Part shown: one piece after another, positions 30,974 through 42,500 of the stretch | Layout: each line of letters begins with the position of its first letter | Position numbering within the stretch: position 1 is the first letter of the stretch | Assembly (NCBI GenBank): GCA_025917655.1 | Contig: CP084609.1 | Span: forward strand, 2,170,001-2,234,000 | Source: Chlorella sorokiniana | Taxonomy: Eukaryota > Chlorophyta > Trebouxiophyceae > Chlorellales > Chlorellaceae | Direction of reading: 5' to 3' | Length of the DNA: 64,000 nucleotides | The notes under the pieces: generated by a model | What the model was told of the DNA's origin: nothing | Databases searched by the model: none | What the model saw: the letters and a program-made list of their open reading frames with translations, nothing else | Position numbers and translations under genes: made by a program

Positions 30974-32371
30974 GATGGGCTCGCCCCGCGAGGACCCGGA
31001 GGGGTCAGCAGCAGCCGGCCCTGCCGCCGGGTCGCCCGGCCTGCAGGGCCCTGGTGCCGGCGGCGCTACCGGCACGCAGCAGGCGCCCGCCGCCAGGGCC
31101 GGCTCGGCTGCCAGCAGTGCGGCAAGGACTTGGAGGGCCTGAAGCGCTTCTACAGGGTGCGCCTGAGCTTGCTGGCTGCTCGCCGCGCACGCTGCCCCCC
31201 GCAGCACACAGAGGGGCGGGGAGGGGGTGCAGCGGTGGACTTGGCAGCCAGTTGCTGCGGCAGATACCGGCGTGCGGGCGGGCGGCACACCCCCTCCCCC
31301 CCGGGGTCAAACCCCCACCTCCCCGCACCAGTACCCCTGCCTTCCAACCCCACCGACCGTCGCCCCTGCAGCGCTACCGAGCCTGCGAGGAGTGCGCGCT
31401 GGCGCCGCACGTGGACCGCGGCGGCGGCAGCCTGCAGCGCTTCTGCCAGCAGGTGGGCCCCCAGCGCCGCCCCGCCCTCCAACTGCCTGTAATGCCCCCA
31501 GCCGGGAAACGCCGCACGTGGCGACGCGCCTGGGGCGTGCACGCAGTGCAGCCGCGCCCGCAACGCCTGCCGCCGCCCCAGTACTGTTGTCTGCATCATC
31601 GCGCTCCAAGCGCGTACGACCCGCCGCCCCGGCCTGCAGTGCGGCCGCTTCCACCCGCTGGACAGCTTCAACGGCCTGATGCGCACGTGCAAGGTGCAGC
31701 TGGCGCGGCACGCGGAGCGCCAGCGCCAGCGCCGCATCCAGAAGCGGGCGGCGACGGGCGCGGCGGGCGCGGGGGCCAGGTCTGGCAGGCGCCGCCCCGC
31801 CGCCGCCCCTCCGAAGAGGGCAGCGGCGGCGAGGGGGCGGCCTGCGGGGCGTTCCAGCCGCTGCAGCCGCGCGGTGCGGCCGCGGTGGGAGGCACCGACG
31901 TGCGCAGCGGGCGTGCCGCAGGAGCCGCTGCTGCTGCTGACCGCGGCCGAGGCGCTGGCCGCGCCGCAGGCGGGGCGCGCGGCGCGCCCGCCACCCCCCG
32001 CCCCGCCCAGGCGCAGCTACTGGCGGAGTGGAGCGCGGCCCTGGACGGCAGCGGCGCCCTGCGCCCCTGGCAGCCCGCGGCGGCGCCGCTGCTGCCGGCC
32101 GCGGCCGGCTGGGCGGGGGCGCGCCGCGGCGCCGCTGCTGCAGAGCGGCGCGCTGGGGCTGTGGGCGCAGCAGGCGCAGCAGCAGCAGCAGCAGCAGCCG
32201 TCGGCTGCCGAGGCCGCCCAAGCCATCCAGGCTTTGGGGCTCAGCGAGCAGCAGCTCTACTGGCTGGGGCGCCTGGCTGACCTGGTGGCCGGGATGCAGC
32301 GGGAAGAGGAGCAGCGCGCCGCCGCCGCCGCCGCCGCCGCCGCCATTCTGCAGCAGCCGCTGTGGGCCTGA
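30974..32371 (+). CDS. SBP-box (SQUAMOSA-promoter-binding-like) transcription factor
   Basis: Exons ~30974-31156, 31372-31452 and 31640-32371. The join gives the SBP DNA-binding domain: LGCQQCGKDLEGLKRFYR|RYRACEECALAPHV, then LQRFCQQ|CGRFHPLDSFNGL and RTCKVQLARHAERQRQRR. The second zinc site is canonical (C-x2-C-x3-H-x11-C); the first reads C-x2-C-x16-C-x2-C instead of the usual C-x4-C-x16-C-x2-H. A basic nuclear-localisation stretch overlaps the end. SBP factors bind GTAC-core sites; the algal member CRR1 controls copper and hypoxia responses, but the target here is unknown. The region after the domain is Ala/Gly/Gln-rich, with LLAEWSAALDG, a Gln run, and a C-terminal helix EQQLYWLGRLADLVAGMQRE. 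The Met at 30974 needs one missing base before the domain; further one-base shifts occur in the low-complexity part. Confidence 0.85.
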
Positions 32372-33090
32372 ACCCTGCCAGCTTGGCTGGCTTCAAGCCA
32401 GCTGCACTCTGCACCCCTGCAGCAGTGCCGCTCGCGTCTTTCTGCCACTGCTTGCCACCTACCCGCCTCTCTGTTAATGCTTTTCGCTTCTCCGCCGGGC
32501 TCTCTGTGACGCAGGGGGCCCCGTTCCCTGCCTCTTTCCTGCCCTCGGCTCTCCCCCTTGCAGCCCGCCTCCCCTCTGCCAGCCCTGCCCTTTTTGTGTT
32601 GTCAAGCCTGCAAAACGCTGCCCCCCTTTTCGCCCCGCACCGATCCGTGGCTTGCCGATGCTGCCGCGCTGCCTAGGCCAGCCTGCCAGCCACGCTTCCC
32701 CGTGCACCCACCACCTCCACAGTGCTCTCCACCCCGCTCGCTGCTTGCCTCCATTGTCAAAAAATAAACCAAATCCCCAATAACAATTCATGCAACCGCG
32801 CCCAACTGCTGCCCCCCACATCGGGGCTCGGGCCCGCCTCTCAGCTCGCCGCGCCTGCTCGGCGCGCTGCGCGTGCATTTATTGTTACACCAGCCAGCTG
32901 TAACACGACTGTGCGACGTGGGCTGGGCTGAACCGAAAGAGTCAATGCGGGGGTGAGGCGGAAGCGTTGGGGTGCACAGACGCCAATGGGTGTGCAGGGT
33001 GCTTATTGTTCAGGTGCACAGGGTTGTGGGGACGGGGGAGGGGGCAGCACAGGGCTGCCGCCGAAGAAAGGGCTGGAAGGAGGTGGAACA
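32372..33090. other. Convergent 3' flanks of the SBP-box and F-box genes
   Basis: Pyrimidine-rich 3' UTR-like sequence after the SBP stop, then the shared palindromic poly(A) region at 32883-32905, then the minus-strand 3' UTR. No gene supported. Confidence 0.5.
32883..32905. terminator. Bidirectional poly(A) element, TGTTACA-N9-TGTAACA
   Basis: TGTTACA (32883-32889) and TGTAACA (32899-32905) form a 7-bp inverted repeat. It therefore presents TGTAA on the plus strand for the SBP gene and TGTAA on the minus strand for the F-box gene, 14 bp apart. Confidence 0.5.
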
Positions 33091-36000
33091 CTAGACGTGC
33101 CCCAGAAAAACAACAACGTAAACACACGCACACAGGAAACAGTGTTCAGAACGAGGGGCTGACTTTGCTGCTGCATCTGCTTCAAGCGTAGAAGAGGGAA
33201 GGGGAAGAGGGGGGGGGGAGGGGGGGAACTCTGCATCCAGCGTGGAGGGCGGGGGGTCAGGGTCGCAGGGTGGAGGCCACGGCAAGGTGCCGCTGAGGGG
33301 GCTGCCCGCCGGGGGGGCCTGCCGCCGCGTGAGCACAAGCGTTTCCTGCTCTCCCGCCTGGGGGCGCTGCAGCCTGGCCTCCCACACAGCAGCCCACTCC
33401 GAGGCTGCCACGAAATCGCGGAGCTCGGCGGCGGTGCAGCCCTGCCGCCGGCGCTGCTGCGACGACCCCCAGGCTGCTGCTGCTGCTGCGGCGGCGGCTC
33501 CTGGGCTTCGTCAGCCGCCGCTGCCTGCGCCTGCTGCCGCGGCCCCGCCTGCTGCGGCGGCGGCGGCGTGCCAGCGGGAGCCGCGGGCGCGTCCCCGCAG
33601 GGCGGCGCGGCAGCGGGCTCAAACGCAGCGCGCGCGCCGTGAGCCGCAGCGTGCGCAGCGTGCCGCCGCCGCTCAGCGTGCGCAGCAGGTCGGCGGGGCC
33701 GCTGCCGCGATACACGACGGTGAGGGCGCCGGCGTGTACCGCCAGCTGCCCCGCCGCCGTCAGCAGCGCGTCGTGCTGCAGCGTCGCGTCCGCGAGGCGG
33801 TCGCCCGGCATGGCCCACGCCTGCAGCTGCTGCCCCTGCTGCCCCTGAGCCTGCTGTGCGGCCGCGAAAGCGCCGCCGGCCGGCAGCGGCCCGGCGCCGC
33901 CGCCCGCTCCCGGCTGGTGGGGGTCGCCGCCGGCCGCCACCCATGCGTCTATCGCCGCGGGCGGGACCACCATCCAGTGGCCGCCCAGGCCGGGGCGGGC
34001 ACAGCAATCAGGTCGCCCTGCGCAGCAGGCAAAGCGTGGCGGGCAAACGTCGGCAGTCGGGCCTCATCCTCTCACTCGCAACCACACACTTAGCAGTGCA
34101 CAAGACGCTGGGGAGGGTGGTGGGTGGTGGGAGTTTGGGTATGTGGGTGTGCAGGTGTGTGTATGTGTGTGTGTATCGCGTGGGGGAGAGCAACGCACGG
34201 CCGCCCACGCATCGCAGGGGGCGCCGCTTGCTGCTGCCCGTCGGCGGCAGCAGCGGCGGCAGCAGCCTGCCTGGGCGGCACCCTCCTCATCGCTGTCCAC
34301 ATCTATGAGGCCCGGCGGACCGTCGTCGTCTTCGTCCTCCTCCTCCTCCTCCTCCACCTCACCCACATTCTCCTCCTCAGCCTCCGCCTCCACGCCAGCT
34401 GGCCCCGCCCCCGCCTGCTGCTGCGGCGCATGCAGCTGCGGCGCCGGCGCCCAAGCAAGGGGCGCCAGGCCCTGCTGCTGCTGATGCTGGTTGGGGGTGC
34501 GGCGCCGCCGTCTCTCCCCCCCTCCTCGTCATCGCTGACTAGATCGGGAAGCTGGTCGGCCTCGCCAGCAGCCCCCTCCACTGCTGGCCCTGCAGCCGCC
34601 GGCCCTGCTGCTGCGCCGCCGCCGCCGCAGCGGCCGCCGCAGCGGCCGCCTGGTGTGCCTCCAAAGCGACCGCACCGGCCAGGGCGGCCTGCTGCGCCAC
34701 CTGCTGCGCCGCCGCCGCAGCGTGCGCAGGCGCCTGCGGCGGCGGCGGCAGCTGCGCGGCGGCTGCCGCTGCTGCATCCTGGGCCATGGCTGCCAGCATG
34801 GCAGCCTGCTGGTGCATCACAGCCGGAGCCAGCTGCGGCAGGGCGACGGCGGCGGCGGCGGGCGGCGGCGGCAGCCAGCCCTGTGCCCCCGGCCTGCTGC
34901 CCCCGGCGGCCTGCTGCGCGGCGTGCGGCGGCGCCAGCGCGGTGCGCAGCGACAGCTGGCAGCCGGCGCCGAAGCCGCCGGGGGCAGGCCCAGCGTGTCC
35001 GGTGAGATGGCCCCTCCAGGGGGCTGCAGGCTGGTCAGGTGCACCACCGACGGCGCCGCCCTCAGCTGGGCCAGGTCGGCGGTGGCGAAGCGGGCCAGCG
35101 CGAGCTTGCACAGCCCCGCGCCCCCGCCAGCCAGCCGGAGCGGAAGGCGCGCAGCTGCGGCGCCGCGCCCAGCGGCGGCGTCAGCCGCAGGCTGGTCAGC
35201 CCCGCTGCGCCCAGCGGCGCCAGAGGCTCGCCGTGCCAGGTGCCGTCGATGCTTTGCAGCGCTGCAAACAGGGGGAGTGGGGGGTATGCGGGGGAGGGAG
35301 GGAGAAGGTGGGCGGGCGCATGGCGGGTGAAGGGCGGCTGCTGCAGCACACCCCCGCCGCCGCTCCCTGCTGGGCAGCCCCACATCAGCGAGAGCAGGCA
35401 CGCAGCAGGCGTGCAAGGGAGCGAGCGGCAACGCGCCGGCGCCGATGCACCGCGGCGGCAGCGGATGCGGGCAGAGGCAGCTTCCAGGCAGCTTCCAGGC
35501 GGGCGCCACCCACCCGAGTAGGGCGACAGGTCCAGCCCCGACCCGACCTCCAGGTGCGACAGGTGGCGCAGCAGGCCGCCGTTGCGCTGCGCAAAGTCGG
35601 GGCAGTTGAGGACGGCGAGGGCGTCTGGGGGGGCGGCGGGGCCAAACGCGATGCTGGTGGCCAGGGCCTGCCGCTGCAGGAACTCCAGCTGCGCAAGCAG
35701 AGGGTAGGGATCGGGGTCAGGGTCGGGGGCCCGGGAGGGGGGAGGGTGCACGCTCAAACGGCGCCCCCAAAAGCTTGGAGGTGAGGAAGGGGGCATTGGG
35801 CGAAGAGCACTAGCAGTGGCAACGGCTCCGACCCATCCCCGCCAGCGCCCCAGCAAGCGCATGGACCAACAGCGCATGCAGACTGGGCGGCCCAGCCCGG
35901 CGCCCTCCGCCGAGCTCGCCGAACAGGCCGGCAGCTGCCCTCCCCACCCCAGGTGAGGTTTCACACGCAGGCCAGGCACAGAGGGAAAGACCCCTGGCCA

Positions 36001-39000
36001 GCCAGCCCACCTGCTCGGCATTCAGCGGCGCATGGAAGGAGAAGGCGGTGGGCTCGGTGCGGCGCCGAGAGATGCGCACATAGGCTCGGAACGCACCCAC
36101 CTGCGGCGGCACACGCGCGGCAAAGAACAGCAAGTGAACGCACGCGCCGCACTCCGGCTCGGCAGCCACGTGACGCGCTGTGCCGCCCGACGCGCCTGGC
36201 GCCCTGTCTGTGCGCTAGCAGCTGGGGTGGAGGCCCGGCTGGGCCCGGCCGGGATAACTGCCAGAAGGGCTCAGCGGCCAGCCCCCTTGCCGCAACCGGG
36301 ATGCCAATTCATCACATGCGCCACAGCCCCCAGCCACCGCCTGTCCCTGCTGGTATGTGGCCCCCAGGCCCCAACCTCACCCCTCAATCCGCCCGCCCGG
36401 CCCCCGCACAAACCCTGCCACCCAGCATCAGCATCACCACACGCATACAAGCACCCATCACCCAGCCACCACCCACAGGTCCAGCCCGCGCCTCACCGCC
36501 AGCATGCGCTGCTCGACGTGAAGGGAGCGGAAGTGCCGGGCCAGCAGCACTGTAGCCAGCTGGTCCTGCTGCGCCACGCCGCCCAGCCCGTCGTTGGTGC
36601 CCAGGTCAAACACGTCTGGTGGGGGTGGAGGGGTGGAGGCGGGACGTCACACCGACGGCTTGGAACAACGGCGGCAGCGATCTGACCGGCACGCCGACCA
36701 GCAGGCAGGGCAGGCACCAAGCTCGGGACCGCTGCTTGCTAGAAAGAAGGGACCACCGCGCCAGCTGTGCGGGCAGAGCAGCGCCGGCCGGCTCGCCGGC
36801 CACTGAACGCAGCCGGGCGGCCAGCTGCGATGCTTGCGTGGCTGCGCTGCATGCACAGCCCGTCTGCCACCCCGGCAGCTGCCCCCGCCCAGCGCACCCT
36901 GCACAGGCTGGAAGATGAAGCAGCGGGTGGCAGTGACCTCCACAGCCTCCAGGGGTGATGCCAGCATGAACTGCGGGCGGGCAAGGGGGGGACACCAAAC
37001 GGGGAGGGGCAAGCGTGGGATGGGTGCAGGACGGATTGAGCAGGGGGCAGCAAAGAACACGCCACACGCCAGGGGGCGCAGGCAGGGCCAGGCAGGTTGC
37101 CATGTGATGTATAGGGGAGGGGGCGGGCAGCCTTTGATGGACCAGCGAACGTGCGTGGGCTGCCAATGCACACTGCTGGGGGGAGCGGCAGGCTGGGCAG
37201 CGCCCGCCCCGCGCATCGCTGCTGCTGGCGCAGCGGTTGCCGGCCGCGCGCTGCCCCCACCTGCGCCCAGCGCGCCGCCAGCTCGTCCACATCCGCCCAG
37301 GGGCTCCGCGGCGCAGCGGCAGGCCCAGGTACACCCGCCGCGCTGACAGGCGCAGCACAGCGCAGCGCGCCAGGCTGCTTGCGTCCAGGCACACGGGGCG
37401 CTGCGCGGAGAGGGCCAGCTCCCGCAGGGAGCAGCCCCGGGCACCACAAAGTGGATGGTGGCGAAGGAGGAGGCGATGTGGGCCCACTGCGGCGGGGGCG
37501 CATCTCCTCGTCAGCAGCCCGCTGAGCTGCTCGGCCTATAAACGGTGCCCCAACCCCAGCCGCCTCCCTTGCAACAGCAGCTGCGCCGAGCCAGGCCAGC
37601 CTGGACGCTGGCTGAGCAGCACGAAGTGCGCAGCAGGCAAAGCGTGCGCAGCGCGCCGTCGCCGCCTCGCCTGCATGTTGAGGCGCTCCACCGAGGCGGG
37701 CAGCCCCTCCACCACATACTCCCCGTAGCCAGCAGCCACCACTTCCCGCAGCGCCGGCAGGCCCGCCAGGATGGACATGCGGCAAACTTCGCTGCAGGTC
37801 GATGGGAAGGTGGTGGGGGCGGGGTGGGTGGGGGTGGTGGGTGGGGGCGGCGTGAGGGGCAAGCAGGGGCAGACGTAATCAAACCAAGAGCAGGTTGAGG
37901 TGCGGCACTCGGCAGCAGCAGAAAAGGGCTGCCGCCCAGGCACGAAGCCCCGCGCCAGCACGCACGCTCCCCAGGCAGGCTGCACGTGTCTGCATTGTTG
38001 TGGCGGGGATTGTCGCAAGCGCCGCGCACCTGGCGTTGCCGCACATGGCGACGCGCCGTAGGGCGGAGAGGGGGTGAGCAAGAGGATGCCTTCACGCGGG
38101 TGCACGCCCGACAGCACCCTGCGCAGCACCCAGAAGATCACGGGGGGGACCAGTGAGAGCGCAGCCTTGCAGCAGCGCCGCAAGGTGCCTGGGGATGCAG
38201 CGCCTCTTGCAGGAGCGGTCCCGAGTCCCGACTCGACCGAGGTGGCGGGAATGAGCGAGTCCCAGGAAAGCCGCCCTCGCAGCTTGCACTCACTGCAGCG
38301 TCTCTGCTGAGCTGCGCACGAACTCGGCGGTGGCCAGCAGGGTGGAGATGGCGGCGCGGTAGCGCTGCTCCGACGAAGCAAAGCCCAGGCAGCTCAAGTC
38401 CCCCAGCGGCGCGGCGCTGCAGTGCTGGAACTCCAGCCGCCGCACGCGCACGCGGCGCAGCCAGGCCAGCAGGGCTGGGCTGGGCGGGCACACGGCATCG
38501 ATGGGCATCTGCGGGTGGAGGTTAGGGATGCGGGCGGCCGTGAGGCCGGGGTTGGGAGCAAGGGGCAACAGCCCGCCGCCGCCGCCGCCTTGACAGGTGC
38601 AGCAGGAGGCCCTGGAGCAGCGCTCTGCCAGTTTTGGGCGGCTGTGCCGCGGCATCGAAGAGCAATCAAGGCCCTCCGTGCAGAGCAGAAGCGGAGGGAG
38701 GGCCAGAAGCAGCACAGCCGGAGGCGAGCCATCCTCTGGCTCGAGGAGATTGACTAGGAGGCGACAGAGGCCATTAGCCACGGCTCTCTCAGGTGTGAAC
38801 CCCCATCTACCACTGCAAAACCTGGGGGCAGAGGCGCCCTGGCTCGCAAGGCCCGGACGAAACCCCTCCACCCACACTCGCCTGCTTGACGACATTCCGC
38901 CAGGAGCTGCACACCGACAAGCATGACGCGAGGGCTTTTAGGCATACCAAGGACGCCCCGGTCTGCAGAGGCTGGAAGCAGAGCCAGAGCAATTCGTCGG

Positions 39001-39079
39001 GCAGGCTGGCCCAGGTTGAGGCTCCCGGCCCGGGTTGAGGCCCACGAGGGGCCGCGCGGTGACGCCTGGTGCGCACCAT
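33091..39079 (-). CDS. Long F-box protein with LRR-like repeats and an acidic insert (exons approximate)
   Basis: Starts at ATG 39079; first exon 39079-38882 carries an F-box (SLPDELLWLCFQPLQTG... CLSVCSSWRNVVKQ) at residues ~25-66, the Skp1-binding module of SCF ubiquitin ligases. Later minus-strand segments have leucine-rich, LRR-like periodicity: AWLRRVRVRRLEFQHCSAA (~38450), LAGLPALREVVAAGYGEYV (~37740), CSLRELALSAQRPVCLDASS (~37400), LTSLRLTPPLGAAPQLRAF (~35180), TLSGGGTLRTLRLTARALR (~33650). An acidic insert (DVSDEEG-like and runs of Glu/Asp) lies at 34540-34290, and Gln/Ala/Pro-rich parts follow. The last exon ends LCACVYVVVFLGHV at 33091. The ligand-binding repeats would select a substrate for ubiquitylation. 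Splitting into two genes cannot be excluded, exon joins were not all resolved, and frame slips in low-complexity parts are likely. Confidence 0.6.
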
Positions 39080-39597
39080 GGGTCCACCAGCCGCCGCAGG
39101 GCACCATCGTTCAAGTAAGCAAGCGGCGGCAGCGCTGTCCGCGCTGCCTCAGCGGGGGCCCGATGACGGCGCATGGCGTTCCTGGCCTGGGATACAGATG
39201 ACAGAAACCTTGCAGCATGGCATCACCAATCATGGCGACGCACCTTACTTACTAGATGCCTGGCAACCTCTTTGGACGCTGGAGGGCCCGCCCACGCCGG
39301 GCTGACCGCCGCCATGGCCCGCCGTGGACGGATTGGCATCTGAGATGTGTCAACCAGGATGCCGTGGCCCGCCGCGCACCCCCACTGACACCACAGCCAG
39401 CACTGCGCAAGCTCTTATGTACATGGAAGGATCTGGGGATCCACTGCAAGCGCGCCGCAATGAGCGCAGCAAAGGCACACAGTCGGTCTGTGCAGCAAGC
39501 AGCGTGAGGGCGAGTCCGCCAGGCGGCTCCGGGCCGTCCCTCCCGGCGCTGCAGGAGCCCCCATCGCTGCGGCTCCAGCTCGCAAAGCCGCCCCCCG
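39080..39597 (-). other. Gap between the ALKBH-type gene end and the F-box gene start
   Basis: Both genes are on the minus strand. Should hold the 3' UTR of the ALKBH-type gene and the promoter of the F-box gene. No TGTAA on the minus strand was noticed. Nothing else seen. Confidence 0.4.
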
Positions 39598-42500
39598 TCA
39601 CTTGACGGTGATCGCAGCGGCGCGGCGCGGCGCCTCGGCCGCCTCCTCCTCCTCCCAGAAGCCTCGCAGCGGGCCGCGCAGCTGCTCGTATGCCGCCACC
39701 TCGCGGCTCACGGCCTCCCCATGCTCCGGTCCCATCCTGCAGGCCAGCTCAGCAAGCGTGGGCAACCGCCGCTCACCGAATCCTTGCCAAGCGCGGTTTC
39801 CCCACGGTAAGGGCAGCACCCAGGCAGCAAGCCACACAGCGACGGTGCCTGCAGCCAAGCGCTCGCATCCCCCGGCAGAGCAGCGCAGACGGGCTGGCGG
39901 CAGCGAAGCCCAGCCCAGCACCCCTCGCTTGCCTGCGGAGGGTGATGGAGATGCGTCGGCCTTGCACCGGCGGCACGCAGTGCATGGCCTGGTCGCCGCC
40001 AAACCCTTTCAGCACGAGGCAGGAGCCTGCGGGGAGCACATTCGTAGACTCGCAGCCCATCCAGCGCAGGCTGGGCAGCGCAGGCTTGTCGGGCGCTCCG
40101 GGCGGCAGCCGCCGCATGGGGCCGCCGCTGGGGCGGCAGGAGAGCTAAACAGGGGTCGCAGCGGCATCTGCCCGCGCCGGCAGGCATCGCTCCGGGCAGC
40201 GGGCGCCCGGCAGCGCGGCGCCAGAGGCGGGGCCGGTGGCGCACCCGTGGGCAGCGGGATGAGGGCGGGGAGCAGCCGTCGCGGGCCTCGAAGCGCCCGG
40301 GCCCGCCGGCACTAGCTTCTGCGCAAACATGATGCTCTGCTCGCTCAGCAGGCTCAGCGTGCAGAAGGGGCGGATGAAATCTGCGGCAGCGGGAGCGGGG
40401 AGGCAGCTGCGGCTGTCAACATAGGGGAGTCGCCGCGCGGTACCCGGGCAGCAAGGGCTGCATTCAGCCCCTTGCACGCAGCAGAGGGATGCCGCGACGG
40501 CGTGGCGGCAGCCAGGGCCCACCGTGGTGGTCGACGTGCGGCGGGATGCAGTCGCCCTGCGGAACAAGAGGGGGCGGAATGCGTCGCCGTGAGTGCGCAC
40601 GCGCGTGTGTGTGTGTGCGTCTCGTAGTCAGGGGGCGGGCGAGCTGCCGCCGAGCAGAGGCAGCCAGGGTGTGGCCGCCGCCCCCATGCGCCCAGCCAGC
40701 ACGGCGGCGCTGTCGGCAGGCCCGAGGGCCGAGAGAGGCACGCCGCCACGCAGGGCAAGGCAAGCAGCTCAAGGGGGGGGGTCCACAACCGCATCTGCTC
40801 ACCGCCTCGTAGATGTTTATTATGGCGGAGTCCGGCTCGCGCGCCGCGGGCAGCACGCCCCAGCGCGTGAGGCGGCGGCACAGCGCGCGCAGCAGCGGCG
40901 GCATCGGCTCCACAATCTCCTCGGCCAGGATGCCTGCGGGTGGGGTGCGCAATGGGGGGGCGACATGTGAGAGCGGGTTCCAGCTGGGTGTGTTATCTTA
41001 CCTTTTGAGAATGGGGGCACTGGGGGTGTGAAAATTGCAGGCCAGAAGAAGGGAGAGCATCAGATCGAGGCCCTAAGTTGTTGGCAAAAGACACACCACC
41101 AATCCACGTGGCAGAAGGGCAGACGGCTGTCGGCTGTTGGCGGCGTAGCGCCTGCCTGGCGGCGACTCGCAGCCCTGCCCCTGCCCGCACGTGTCACCCT
41201 CGCCCCCTCCCCCGCTCCCGCACGCAAGCACCCCCATCCGCGCGAGCTGCATCGCGTCGCACCTGGGGGCGCCCCTCGGAATCCGTGGCATAGTTGTAGC
41301 AGCAGCCAAACTGCATCGTCATGCGCCCCTTGCCCGGCAGCCACTTGCGGGGCGCAGAGAAGGTGCGGCCCCGCAGCCGCCCTGCCTTGCCCTGTAGCGG
41401 TGGACGGGCGGGGGGAAGGGGGTGGGGGTTGGGGGGCAAGTGCCTCCATCAGGGGGCAGCAAGGGCAACGGAGGCACACGGGGGCAGTGGACCCTGCCCG
41501 CTGAAGCCGCTGGTTCCGTTGCCACTGGGCGGGCCCCCAAGCGGTACAGGACAAACCGAAACTTGATGGTCGGTCCCGGACACTGCACTCTGTGTGCCCT
41601 CACTGGTCCCTCCGGGCTGGGCAGCGGCGCCTGTGGCGGCGCCCCCGCCGCCGGCCCCTCCTCACCATCTCCACCCAGCCCTCCACCGCCTCCACCACCC
41701 GCGCCTGCTCCCCTCCCGTGAGCACCCCCGGTGCAGCTCCAGCCCCTCCAGCACGTTGACTGCAGCGGTGGGGTGGAGGGCAGCGCGCAGAGTGAGGTGA
41801 GCTATGGAGTGGGAGCAGGATGTGAAGGCGTCTGGCTGGGGGCCCGCCTCCAAACAATGGCGGCGGCGGCGGGGGGGCCGGTGCGGCGGCGGTGAACAGG
41901 CTGCGCGCAAGCTGCCGCCCTTCAGCTGGGCGCGTCGTCCCCTTGCACAGGCGCCGCAGAATCCCTCGGCAGCATGACAATGGCGAGAGCCATGGCGCCA
42001 GCACCCAGCCGCTCCCTCACTCTTGCGGCGCTGGCGCAGGTGCGGCTCGGTGTGCTCAAAGGTCTGCTTCTGCACTTGCCTGCAGCCACAGGAAGCGCGG
42101 GCGGCGGCAGCGCCGCGAGGCATTCATCTGGAGTTAGAGGCAGCGCTGTACCACAGCACGTGGGCAGGCAAAGGGAGCAGAGAGGGGAGCCGGCAGCTGT
42201 GCTGCGGGTGCCACGAGTGTTCCTGCCCCTCCCCGCCACCAAAATCCCTGCTGGTCCCTGGTACAAAGGACACCCAATACGGCAACACAGAGCTGCGATC
42301 ACCAGTGCGAGGCTACACCAACAAGAGGCGGCAGGGATCTCACCGCCGGCGGGACAGGTCAGAGGTGGCGTCCCCCGCCACCCGCAGCCCGCTCTCGACT
42401 TCTGCCTCCTCCACCGCCCCCCCCGCCCCCGCCCGGCGACGCGGGCCGCCCAGCAGCCTGCAGCGCCTGCTGCGCCAGACGCAGCGCGCCGCCGCCGCCC

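Noticed and set aside
30619-32280. Plus-strand 553-aa open frame over the SBP-box gene
   Set aside because: It runs in a different frame from the zinc-binding domain; only short parts in the low-complexity region coincide with the likely protein.
34290-34540. GAG/GAC-rich block as a simple microsatellite
   Set aside because: In the minus-strand gene frame it encodes an acidic insert with mixed Asp/Glu codons and flanking SDEEG-type motifs, so it is more likely coding.
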